Source: CAYVLI01 sp964452105 [NCBI: uncultured Nitrospinota bacterium] (GTDB lineage: Bacteria > JAUXIQ01). Taken from it: a stretch of 5,432 nt of DNA. The position numbers and the translations under genes are program-made. The DNA lies in contig CAYVLI010000071.1 of the NCBI GenBank assembly GCA_964452105.1, forward strand, positions 1-5,432. Direction: 5' to 3'. The notes under the pieces are model-generated. The model saw only the letters and a program-made list of their open reading frames with translations, searched no databases and had not been told where the DNA came from. This document shows positions 1 through 5,432 of the stretch, in pieces; within the stretch, counting starts at the first letter, position 1; each line of letters opens with the position of its first letter.

Positions 1-1318
1 CCTTATCCAGTTTAGCCTCTATTATTGTGCCGCGGGCCTGGCGATGGGGATTGGCCTTGAGCTCCATTATTTCGGCCTGAAGCAGGATCATCTCGAGCAG
101 ACTGTCTATGCCTGTCTTCTCTTTGGCCGAGACCTCACAGAAGATGGTCTCTCCGCCCCATTCCTCGGGCATCAGGCCCTGTTCGGCGAGCTGCTGTTTG
201 ACTCGATCCGGTCTGGCTTCTGGTTTATCTATCTTGTTTATAGCCACCACTATGGGCACGTCTGCGGCTCTGGCATGGGCTATGGCTTCTCTGGTCTGAG
301 GCATCACACCGTCATCTGCGGCTACTACCAGGACGACTATGTCGGTTACCTGGGCTCCGCGCGCTCTCATGGTGGTGAAGGCTTCGTGTCCGGGGGTATC
401 CAGGAACACTATCCTGGCATCGTCCATTTCAACTACTGAAGCGCCTATGTGTTGAGTAATGCCGCCCATCTCTTTTTCCACCACTTTGGTCTCTCTTATG
501 GCGTCCAGGAGGCGGGTCTTGCCATGATCAACGTGTCCCATGACGGTAACCACCGGCGGCCTGGGTTCGAGGTTTTCTTCCACCTCCGCCACCGTTTCTT
601 CTTCGATTTCCTCGCCTGCCATGGTCGCCTGGATACCAAACTTTTCGACGACCTGCCTGGCTGTATCGAAATCGAGGACCTGGTTGATGTTTGCCATGAT
701 CCCCATTTGCATCAAAGTGGCGATAGTCTCGTTGCTCTTAATGTCCAGCTTTTCGGCCAGTTCTTTGACGGTGATGGCCTCCTCCAGAACCATCGCACGC
801 TCTGCGGCTTCCTCGGGAAGCTCTTCCACTGCGGCGGCGACAGGCGCTTCAACGGTCTTTCTTATCGGTTCTTTCTCCTTGACCTCCAGAGGAGCAGGTT
901 CGCGTTCGGCTTCTATCCTGACCTCTGTTTCGGTCTCTTCTTTAGCCTCGCTCGGTGGTTCCTTCACCTTCGCTTCGGCTTCGGTTTTCGCTTTGACTGG
1001 AGGCTTCCTGGCTTCTTCTTTAGCCTCGGCCTTCTTTTTTACTTTTTTCTCCGGCGTTGTTTTAGCCTCAACTGTTTTGGCGGAGGCTTTCTTTCCGGCC
1101 CTGGCCGCAGGCTTCCCTTTCTCTTTCGGCGGCTCTTTTTTGGCCCTGGCTTCGGGTTTCTTTTTCTTTTTGGGTGCAGCAATATCCCTCATGCGCTGAA
1201 CGGTTTCTTCATCAACCGCGCTCATGTGACTCTTGACTTCCAGACCCTGCTGCCTGAGCTCTTCCAAAAGCTCCTTGCTTGTTTTGCCTAATTCCTTGGC
1301 TAATTCATGTATTCTCAT
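1..1318 (-). CDS. infB: Translation initiation factor IF-2, N-terminal part (3' end outside window)
   Basis: IF2 is the GTPase that brings formylmethionyl-tRNA to the 30S subunit and promotes 50S joining. About 439 codons are visible and the frame is still open at base 1. An IF2_N-like module lies at residues 1-50 ([20 protein letters not shown]). A Lys/Ala/Glu/Pro-rich linker follows to about 175, then a second IF2_N module at about 180-230, including GIMANINQ. The GTPase domain shows G1 GHVDHGKT at 261-268, the GGITQHIGA switch region, G3 DTPGH at 307-311, G4 NKID at 361-364 and G5 SAK at 397-399. The beta-barrel domain and C-terminal fMet-tRNA-binding domain are outside the window. ATG at 1318 is chosen because IF2_N begins there, but its Shine-Dalgarno is poor. 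An in-frame GTG at 1327 would add three residues; a TAG at 1348-1346 limits any longer start. It is the last visible gene of the rimP-nusA-ylxR-infB operon, 79 bases after ylxR. Family assignment is essentially certain. Confidence 0.97.
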   Translation of the reverse strand, partial: MRIHELAKELGKTSKELLEELRQQGLEVKSHMSAVDEETVQRMRDIAAPKKKKKPEARAKKEPPKEKGKPAARAGKKASAKTVEAKTTPEKKVKKKAEAKEEARKPPVKAKTEAEAKVKEPPSEAKEETETEVRIEAEREPAPLEVKEKEPIRKTVEAPVAAAVEELPEEAAERAMVLEEAITVKELAEKLDIKSNETIATLMQMGIMANINQVLDFDTARQVVEKFGIQATMAGEEIEEETVAEVEENLEPRPPVVTVMGHVDHGKTRLLDAIRETKVVEKEMGGITQHIGASVVEMDDARIVFLDTPGHEAFTTMRARGAQVTDIVVLVVAADDGVMPQTREAIAHARAADVPIVVAINKIDKPEARPDRVKQQLAEQGLMPEEWGGETIFCEVSAKEKTGIDSLLEMILLQAEIMELKANPHRQARGTIIEAKLDK

Positions 1319-1397
1319 TTGAGCCACAAGGCCACCCCGAAAATTCTATTTTTGCTCACTATGATGATGCTTATCTCTGATAATGGCCTCATCAGAT

Positions 1398-1832
1398 TTA
1401 TTTTCTACTCATTTTCAAACAGCGATACTTATACCACAACTCGGCAGCCCTTTCCGAATTTTTATTATTTTCAGATGCAAAAGCGGCAGCCCTTTTCAGG
1501 TCTTCCAAATCAAGGGCGGAATCCGCTTCAAACCTCGACAGCTTTTTGAGCTCTTCTTCGAGGAGGATGGTTATTTTCTCATCCAGCCACCGGGCGCTCT
1601 CTCCTTCTACTCTGCCTTTAAGGCCGTGTTTGAGGGCATCTTTTTTCACAGCGCTCTTTATACAGTTGAAATCGGGGCAGAGGTAGACGCCGCGTCCCGG
1701 TCTTCTTCCACTCAAGTCTATTTCCAATTTGCGACCTTCACCGGCGCAGAACCTTATCAGTTCACGTTTCTCCCTCTTTCCCCCGCACCCCTTGCAAGTC
1801 CTTCTGGGGGAGGAAGAAGCCATATTCCCCAT
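1398..1832 (-). CDS. ylxR: YlxR family (DUF448) nucleic-acid-binding protein with C-terminal extension
   Basis: YlxR proteins are small, basic, probable RNA/DNA-binding proteins found between nusA and infB. Their exact role is not settled; nucleoid or RNase P-related roles have been proposed. The family signature is clear: RRTCKGCGGKREKRELIRF at residues 10-28 with Cys13 and Cys16, then PGRGVYLC at 45-52, and Cys57 in a CIKSAVKKDALKHGLK segment. The typical domain ends near residue 75, so 144 residues is long. The remaining roughly 65 residues are predicted helical and charged, with many Leu, Glu and Lys; I do not recognise them as a known domain, and they do not look like the L7Ae-type YlxQ. 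The start lies 13 bases after the nusA stop, with GGTGA just upstream, which implies translational coupling. Met4 preceded by GGGG is an alternative start. The protein ends in a basic stretch, LKMSRK. The family call is firm; the role of the tail is unknown. Confidence 0.92.
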   Translation of the reverse strand: MGNMASSSPRRTCKGCGGKREKRELIRFCAGEGRKLEIDLSGRRPGRGVYLCPDFNCIKSAVKKDALKHGLKGRVEGESARWLDEKITILLEEELKKLSRFEADSALDLEDLKRAAAFASENNKNSERAAELWYKYRCLKMSRK

Positions 1833-1845
1833 AAATCACCAGCGC

Positions 1846-3048
1846 TTATGTTTCATCGCCTTCTTCTTCGGGCGCGGGTTCATCGGTGTTCTGTTCTGTT
1901 TCATCCCGGGTAGGGAGAACGGCTTTCTCTCCCTCCTCCAGCCCTTCCCCGGTATTTTCCTCGGATTCCACTACAGCTCCCTTTAACCCTTCCTCGGTGG
2001 CGGCTTCCTCCTGTTCGGGCACGTTCTCGCCCTTTATGTCTATCCTCCACTGGGTCAGCTTGGTTGCCAGGCGCACGTTCTGCCCCTTCTTGCCAATGGC
2101 AAGGGAGAGCTGATCATCCTCCACGATGACCTCCATGGACTTGTTTTCCTCGTCCACGTTGATCTTCTTGACTTCGGCAGGGCTCAGGGCGTTTTTCACA
2201 AAAACCGTAGGGTTATCACTCCACGCTATTATATCTATCTTCTCGCCTCTCAGTTCTTGTACGACCGCCTGCACCCGGGAGCCTCTCATTCCCACGCAGG
2301 CTCCCACCGGGTCCACCTCATCGTCATGGGAGATCACGGCTATCTTTGAGCGCCCGCTGGGCTCCCTTGCGGCGGTTTTTATCTCGACAATTTTATCGCT
2401 TATTTCGGGGACTTCGAGCTCGAACAGCTTCACCAGAAAATCGGTGTGTGTTCGGGAAAGTATTACCTGGGGTCCCTTGCCCGAATCCACGACATCCAGG
2501 AGATATGCTCGAACGTGCTCCCCTTTTTTAAAATTCTCACGAAAACCCTGCTCGCGCTTGGGCAGCATGGCTTCGGTTCTCCCCAGGTCCACAATCACAT
2601 TGCCTTTTTCATGACGCAGTACTATCCCTCCCACAAGCTCACCCACTCTGTCGTGGTAATCATCATAAATCCGCTTGCGCTCGGCTTCGCGGACCCGCTG
2701 CAGGATGACTTGCTTGGCCGTCTGCGCGGCTATCCGGCCGAACTCTTCCGTTTCCAGCGGGATTTTTACCTCTTCTTTCAACTGGACATCCGGTTTGAGT
2801 TCCCTGGCTTTATCCAGTTCTATTTCTATCGCAGGATCGGTGACCTTCTTCACCACATTCTTGATGGCAACGAGTATAATATTCCCGGTATCGGGGTCCA
2901 TGTCCACTTCCAGGGAATCTTCTAAACCGTACCGCTTCCTGGCGGCAGAAAGCACAGCGGCTTTAATGGCATCGATAATGACTTCTTTATCGATGCCTTT
3001 ATCCCTGCCTATCTGCTCTATAAAGTGGATTATATCCTGGCCGCTCAT
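1846..3048 (-). CDS. nusA: Transcription termination/antitermination factor NusA
   Basis: NusA binds RNA polymerase and nascent RNA in the cytoplasm and modulates pausing, intrinsic termination and antitermination. At 400 residues it has the usual core. The N-terminal polymerase-binding domain covers about 1-130 (GRIAAQTAKQVILQRVREAE at 104-123). The S1 domain is at about 136-200 (GELVGGIVLRHEKGNVIVDL), ending in the conserved QVILSRTH. KH1 is at about 230-280 with GMRG at 253-256, and KH2 at about 300-345 with GKKG at 319-322. Residues 341-400 form a low-complexity acidic tail with 23 Asp/Glu against 3 Lys/Arg. There are no E. coli-type AR1/AR2 helix-hairpin-helix repeats, as in many non-gammaproteobacteria. 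The ATG at 3048 has AGAGGG (3062-3057) at 8-base spacing, so the start is well supported. It lies 120 bases after rimP and 13 bases before ylxR. No truncation or missing motif is visible. Confidence 0.98.
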   Translation of the reverse strand: MSGQDIIHFIEQIGRDKGIDKEVIIDAIKAAVLSAARKRYGLEDSLEVDMDPDTGNIILVAIKNVVKKVTDPAIEIELDKARELKPDVQLKEEVKIPLETEEFGRIAAQTAKQVILQRVREAERKRIYDDYHDRVGELVGGIVLRHEKGNVIVDLGRTEAMLPKREQGFRENFKKGEHVRAYLLDVVDSGKGPQVILSRTHTDFLVKLFELEVPEISDKIVEIKTAAREPSGRSKIAVISHDDEVDPVGACVGMRGSRVQAVVQELRGEKIDIIAWSDNPTVFVKNALSPAEVKKINVDEENKSMEVIVEDDQLSLAIGKKGQNVRLATKLTQWRIDIKGENVPEQEEAATEEGLKGAVVESEENTGEGLEEGEKAVLPTRDETEQNTDEPAPEEEGDET

Positions 3049-3141
3049 AACGTTATCCCTCTTATGAGGTAAGGTTTGAGCAAGCGGATTTTGCCCGCCT
3101 CTCGGTTTTTTGTAAAGCTGGTGTTTCTACAATATACATTA

Positions 3142-3157
3142 AGGCGGTTCTCCGCCT
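3142..3157 (-). other. Small GC hairpin in the rimP-nusA spacer
   Basis: AGGCGG at 3142-3147 pairs with CCGCCT at 3152-3157 around a 4-base loop. On the minus strand it begins 11 bases after the rimP stop and is followed by TTAATGTATATT, which is only loosely T-rich. It may be a weak terminator, a pause site or an mRNA-processing or stability element within the operon. The remaining roughly 90 bases of the spacer show no further gene; they end in the nusA Shine-Dalgarno. Confidence 0.4.
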
Positions 3158-3168
3158 GACTTGAATCG

Positions 3169-3633
3169 TTAAAATTCGACCTCTAATCTGCTCTTGGTTA
3201 TTCGGGCGAAAGGAATGGGAACGAGGCGGCCGTTGTCTTCCTCTATGAGCACTGCATCCTCTTCCAATCCCTTAAGCCTGCCTGAAAAAAACTTTTTCCC
3301 TTCCACGGGCGTACTGGTGTTGATTCTGGCTTTCCTTCCGCTGAACCTCCGATAGTCCTCCAGCTTCTTCAGGGGCCTGTCCATGCCCGGCGATGATACT
3401 TCCAGGACGTAAGACTTGTCTATTATTTCCTCGACTTCCAGTATCTCCCCGAGTTGCCTGCTTATGTTCGCGCAGTCATCCACGCCTACGCCGCTTTCTT
3501 TGTCTATAAATACGCGCAGGAACCAGCGGCCGCCTCCTTTGCGGAATTTGAGCTCGGCGAGCTCCATACCTTCAGACAGTAGAACGGGCTCCAGGAGTTC
3601 CTGTATTCTCTGCTCTATATACCTGGCGTCCAT
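3169..3633 (-). CDS. rimP: Ribosome maturation factor RimP
   Basis: RimP assists assembly of the 30S ribosomal subunit. With the start at 3633 the protein has 154 residues, the usual family length. The N-terminal alpha/beta domain contains IEQRIQELLEPVLLSEGMEL and VDDCANISRQLGEIL, and the hallmark LEVSSPGMDRPL lies at about 77-88. The C-terminal Sm-like beta-barrel domain follows, about 95-154, ending ITKSRLEVEF. The frame is open for another 31 codons up to an ATG at 3726, but that extension runs through the leader hairpin and does not resemble RimP. The ATG at 3633-3631 fits the family start (MDARYIEQRI). Its Shine-Dalgarno, AAAGGGG, sits only two bases from the ATG, closer than ideal. RimP is the first gene of the nusA operon, as in E. 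coli and most bacteria, and the strong terminator upstream supports it being first. The function call is firm; the start is likely but not certain. Confidence 0.95.
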   Translation of the reverse strand: MDARYIEQRIQELLEPVLLSEGMELAELKFRKGGGRWFLRVFIDKESGVGVDDCANISRQLGEILEVEEIIDKSYVLEVSSPGMDRPLKKLEDYRRFSGRKARINTSTPVEGKKFFSGRLKGLEEDAVLIEEDNGRLVPIPFARITKSRLEVEF

Positions 3634-3695
3634 GGCCCCTTTACAAACTGAATACTCCGAGCCTGTAATTCGTCCGTGACTCAAGATTATTTGTT

Positions 3696-3723
3696 TACGG
3701 GTCCGTACGAACGGCAACCCGTA
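3696..3723 (-). other. Imperfect leader hairpin upstream of rimP
   Basis: TACGGGT at 3696-3702 pairs with ACCCGTA at 3717-3723, and inside it CCGT (3703-3706) pairs with ACGG (3711-3714) around a 4-base loop, with a 2-base bulge at 3715-3716. That is 11 base pairs in all. No T tract follows on either strand, so it is not an intrinsic terminator. It starts only 8 bases after the terminator on the minus strand and lies about 60 bases before the rimP ATG. It may be an RNA leader structure, a protein-binding site on DNA, or part of a regulatory switch; the role is not known. Confidence 0.55.
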
Positions 3724-3731
3724 CATAAAAT

Positions 3732-3758
3732 AAAAAGTGGGCGTTAGCCCACTTTTTT
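3732..3758 (-). terminator. Intrinsic terminator between accessory genes and rimP operon
   Basis: A perfect 11-base-pair stem pairs 3732-3742 with 3747-3757 around the 4-base loop GTTA. The top of the stem is GC-rich (GTGGGC/GCCCAC) and each base is an A/T run, so on either strand the hairpin is followed by a T tract. On the minus strand it ends transcripts from the hydrolase and EthD genes before rimP. With no plus-strand gene nearby, the bidirectional shape has no obvious second client. It implies that the rimP promoter either lies in the 98 bases between the terminator and rimP, or lies upstream with the terminator acting as an attenuator. Confidence 0.88.
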
Positions 3759-3777
3759 AAGTGAACCTCTTTGCTGG

Positions 3778-3871
3778 TTAATTTACATCAGCGCCGCAGA
3801 CATTGCAACTAGTATTTCCAAGATATCTTTTGCTTACAGCGATAAACGCCTGATCGCGCCTGGGATTGCAT
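3778..3871 (-). pseudogene. Possible frameshifted remnant of a small zinc-ribbon gene
   Basis: Two overlapping minus-strand frames together read like a tiny zinc ribbon. From ATG at 3871, one frame encodes a 20-residue peptide containing SGVYRCKQ and stops at TAG 3811-3809. The frame one base over is open from 3870 and ends with TSCNVCGADVN and TAA at 3780-3778. A one-step frame change near 3835-3815 would join an N-terminal Cys knuckle to a C-terminal Cys-x2-Cys knuckle, the pattern of desulforedoxin or small zinc-ribbon proteins. The second Cys of the first knuckle is not seen and no good Shine-Dalgarno precedes the ATG. The strong terminator begins 20 bases after the TAA, which suits the end of a gene. 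It could be a decayed gene, a sequence error in an intact gene, or chance. Confidence 0.35.
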
Positions 3872-3900
3872 TATCGGGTTTATAAACAATCCGTTCCGGT

Positions 3901-4638
3901 TCAGACTATGTTTATCTCGAAGCCGAGCGTTACGGGGCCTCCGAAGAAGGGAGTGTCAAGTATCAGTTTGTGTGAACCGTCTGGAGCTATGGTGTCCTCC
4001 ACCGTGGCTTGTCCTTCGGGAGAACCGAGCGCCGTCAGGAGCGCCTCCTGATCACGGAACCATAGTTCGGTGTACCTGTAAAATTGGGGTTCTTTGTCGC
4101 CGGGGGCCTTGGCGGTGGTGCAGGTGACGAATCTCAACAGGCCGGGCATCTTTGCGGCCAGGGGAGTGTGGTGTCCGTAGTACCACTCATCCACCTCCTC
4201 CCGCGATGCTCCTTCAGGATAGTTCATGGCGAGTACGACCTTGACGGAGGGCCGGCCGCCCAGCTCGTTCATGGTCTCCCTGAAGCCCGCTCCGCGCTCG
4301 AGTAGATTAACCTCCCCCTCCAGCGTTACTTCCCTGAAATCCTTCATCCTGGGGACGCCGTCGGGGCGGAAATTGTCCTTGAGGACGCTCTTGACCTGTG
4401 GCGTGCCCGCCGTGGCCTTGAGCGAGTCCATGCTCTCCCACCATATCTCTGTAAGGCGGTAGAAGTCCGGCTTCGTTAACATTTCTACGTCCGGAATATG
4501 GATGGACTTATATGTAACGTATTTGATGATGCCCGGTATCTTTTTGGCTATCTGTGCGTGTACATCCAGGTAGCGGTTCTCCGATTCCTCGAAGGGTGTA
4601 TCGTCGGGATAACTGAAAGCGAACACCTTCTTTATCAT
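3901..4638 (-). CDS. Tandem EthD-like (dimeric alpha+beta barrel) domain protein
   Basis: This 245-residue protein is built from two copies of an EthD-like ferredoxin-fold domain. Repeat 1 is about 1-105 and repeat 2 about 131-240. The two align without gaps over key parts: residues 59-94 (FYRLTEIWWESMDSLK...PDG) match 186-221 (FYRYTELWFRDQEALL...PDG). The family's conserved His appears as H27 (VHAQIAKKIPG) and H157 (HHTPLAAKMPG), each eight residues before PG. EthD-type proteins act in degradation or modification of ethers, polyketides and other small organics, often with an unknown catalytic role, so no substrate is assigned. No signal peptide or membrane segment is seen; it is likely cytoplasmic. 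A fused pair could form a pseudo-dimer barrel within one chain (inference). The start is well supported by AAGGAG at 4652-4647, 8 bases from the ATG. It lies 59 bases after the upstream hydrolase gene, same strand, possibly cotranscribed. Domain family fairly sure; function unknown. Confidence 0.85.
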   Translation of the reverse strand: MIKKVFAFSYPDDTPFEESENRYLDVHAQIAKKIPGIIKYVTYKSIHIPDVEMLTKPDFYRLTEIWWESMDSLKATAGTPQVKSVLKDNFRPDGVPRMKDFREVTLEGEVNLLERGAGFRETMNELGGRPSVKVVLAMNYPEGASREEVDEWYYGHHTPLAAKMPGLLRFVTCTTAKAPGDKEPQFYRYTELWFRDQEALLTALGSPEGQATVEDTIAPDGSHKLILDTPFFGGPVTLGFEINIV

Positions 4639-4697
4639 CCGTTTTACTCCTTATTTTTCAAGGCCCGTGTGATTACTATCGCACCTTCATAATAATT

Positions 4698-5432
4698 TCA
4701 AACTCCTAAATAACCGCGCAAATTATCCAGCCCCGGCGGATCGAAAGCGGCCTTGCGGATGAGGCTCGCTTTTTGTATGTCGACTTTGGCGACGAGTACG
4801 CCCTCTTTCTCTTCGGATATCTCGGCGATGCGCAGGCCGTTGGTGTCCGCGATGGCGCTTGTGCCTGCGAAGTGCGTGTCCTGCTCCGTGACGCGGCCGG
4901 ACAGCGTGGCCGAGACCACTTTCACCGGTCCCGTCAGGTTGGAGTAAACCACCGGGCAGCGTAGCTGCGCCGCCAGCGCCTTGGGCAGCGTTATGCTCTG
5001 TTCCTTGAAGTGGGGCGCTCCCTGTAGATCAGGCCAGGCGGAGGAGACCAGCAGCATATCAATACGATTGAAATATTGCGCGGCCAGGTCGGGGAAGGTC
5101 ATGTCGAAGCAGATGAGGGTGCCCATCCTGCCCAGCGGTGTTTCGAAGACGGGTAGTTCGCGGCCGCGCTCCCAGAAGAGATGCTCGGTGAAGCCGGGGT
5201 TTATCTTGCGGTACGCACCGAGATAACCCTCCGGCCCGCAGAGGATCATGGTGTCGTAAAACTTACCGGTACATTTCTCGTAGATGGCCCCTGTGATGTA
5301 AACCCCCAGCTCCTTCGCCAGTCCCACCATCCACTCGGTGGTGTAACCGCCTACCTCTTCCCCGATCGAGTAGAGTTCCTTGTCGTAGTAATAGCCCGTG
5401 TTGAACAACTCCGGGACGACCACCACCTGCGC
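4698..5432 (-). CDS. Carbon-nitrogen hydrolase (nitrilase/amidase superfamily), 5' end outside window
   Basis: This enzyme family hydrolyses non-peptide C-N bonds in amides, nitriles, carbamoyl compounds or omega-amides through a Glu-Lys-Cys triad. All three regions are visible, numbering from the window edge: Glu8 in VVVVPELFNTGY, Lys76 in YRKINP, and Cys108 in TLICFDMTFPD. The 244 visible residues end at a TGA at 4700-4698 and include a typical late SAWPDLQGAPHF segment and a GTSAIADTNG strand. The frame is open through base 5432 (Ala-Gln before VVVV). Since the catalytic Glu normally lies some 40 residues in, roughly 30-40 N-terminal residues are missing; a GTG at 5426 is therefore not the real start. 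The cytoplasmic enzyme is probably cotranscribed with the tandem EthD gene 59 bases downstream. The exact branch (omega-amidase, N-carbamoyl amidase, aliphatic amidase or other) cannot be decided from motifs alone. Confidence 0.92.
   Translation of the reverse strand, partial: AQVVVVPELFNTGYYYDKELYSIGEEVGGYTTEWMVGLAKELGVYITGAIYEKCTGKFYDTMILCGPEGYLGAYRKINPGFTEHLFWERGRELPVFETPLGRMGTLICFDMTFPDLAAQYFNRIDMLLVSSAWPDLQGAPHFKEQSITLPKALAAQLRCPVVYSNLTGPVKVVSATLSGRVTEQDTHFAGTSAIADTNGLRIAEISEEKEGVLVAKVDIQKASLIRKAAFDPPGLDNLRGYLGV

Noticed and set aside
449-1291. Long plus-strand open frame of 280 codons opposite infB
   Set aside because: It is Phe/Leu/Gly-rich, the expected antisense of the Lys/Glu/Ala-rich IF2 linker, and matches no family. 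The infB frame on the other strand has clear GTPase motifs.
1376-1397. CTGATGA hammerhead-like core and 6-base-pair hairpin just after the ylxR stop
   Set aside because: No matching GAAA strand or cleavage-site helix is present, the stem is short and AT-rich, and no T tract follows. It is best explained by chance.
1886-2925. Several plus-strand open frames opposite nusA
   Set aside because: They are antisense shadows of a fully conserved NusA, Ser/Thr-rich with no recognisable motifs or ribosome-binding sites.
3634-3726. 31-codon N-terminal extension of rimP from an ATG at 3726
   Set aside because: It runs through the leader hairpin, does not resemble RimP, and the 154-residue form from 3633 matches the family start and length.
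3759-3900. A tRNA or other structured RNA gene between the EthD gene and the terminator
   Set aside because: No T-loop, anticodon-arm or acceptor pairing could be found on either strand, and no CRISPR-like or direct repeats are present.
5424-5426. GTG as the start of the carbon-nitrogen hydrolase
   Set aside because: It encodes a Val within the VVVVPEL strand carrying the catalytic Glu. The frame stays open to the window edge, so the real start is further upstream.

Overview
The window comes from a bacterial chromosome, and every gene I can support is on the minus strand, so the gene order is read from high to low coordinates. The core is a translation and transcription housekeeping operon in the classic order rimP, nusA, ylxR, infB. 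The NusA and RimP sequences look most like those of Deltaproteobacteria/Desulfobacterota or Nitrospirota as I remember them (for example the 'GRIAAQTAKQVI' and 'DPVGACVGMRGSRVQAVVQE' stretches). That placement is from memory, not from a search. Moderate GC and the neighbouring accessory genes suggest an environmental anaerobe or metagenome lineage, but this is weak evidence.

Layout, upstream to downstream on the minus strand: (1) 5432-4698 is a carbon-nitrogen hydrolase (nitrilase/amidase superfamily), cut at its 5' end by the window edge. (2) 4638-3901 is a 245-residue protein made of two tandem EthD-like (dimeric alpha+beta barrel) repeats with a strong Shine-Dalgarno. (3) 3871-3778 holds what may be a frameshifted remnant of a tiny zinc-ribbon gene. 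(4) 3758-3732 is a strong, nearly symmetric intrinsic terminator that separates the accessory genes from the housekeeping operon. (5) 3723-3696 is a long imperfect hairpin in the short leader ahead of rimP. (6) 3633-3169 is rimP, followed by a 120-base spacer with a small GC hairpin. (7) 3048-1846 is nusA, then 13 bases, then ylxR (1832-1398), which has an unusual C-terminal extension. A 79-base gap follows. (8) 1318-1 is infB, which runs out of the window just after its GTPase domain.

How the genes fit together: RimP matures the 30S subunit, NusA controls RNA polymerase pausing, termination and antitermination, YlxR is a small nucleic-acid-binding protein, and IF2 places initiator tRNA on the ribosome. 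This grouping is conserved in many bacteria. The L7Ae-like ylxQ gene found in some lineages between ylxR and infB is absent here. The two accessory genes upstream are a separate transcription unit. Their shared direction and 59-base spacing suggest cotranscription, but their substrates cannot be read from the sequence.

The window is mostly ordinary. The points most worth a second look are the possible zinc-ribbon remnant, the terminator plus leader hairpin ahead of rimP, the tandem EthD protein, and the YlxR extension.
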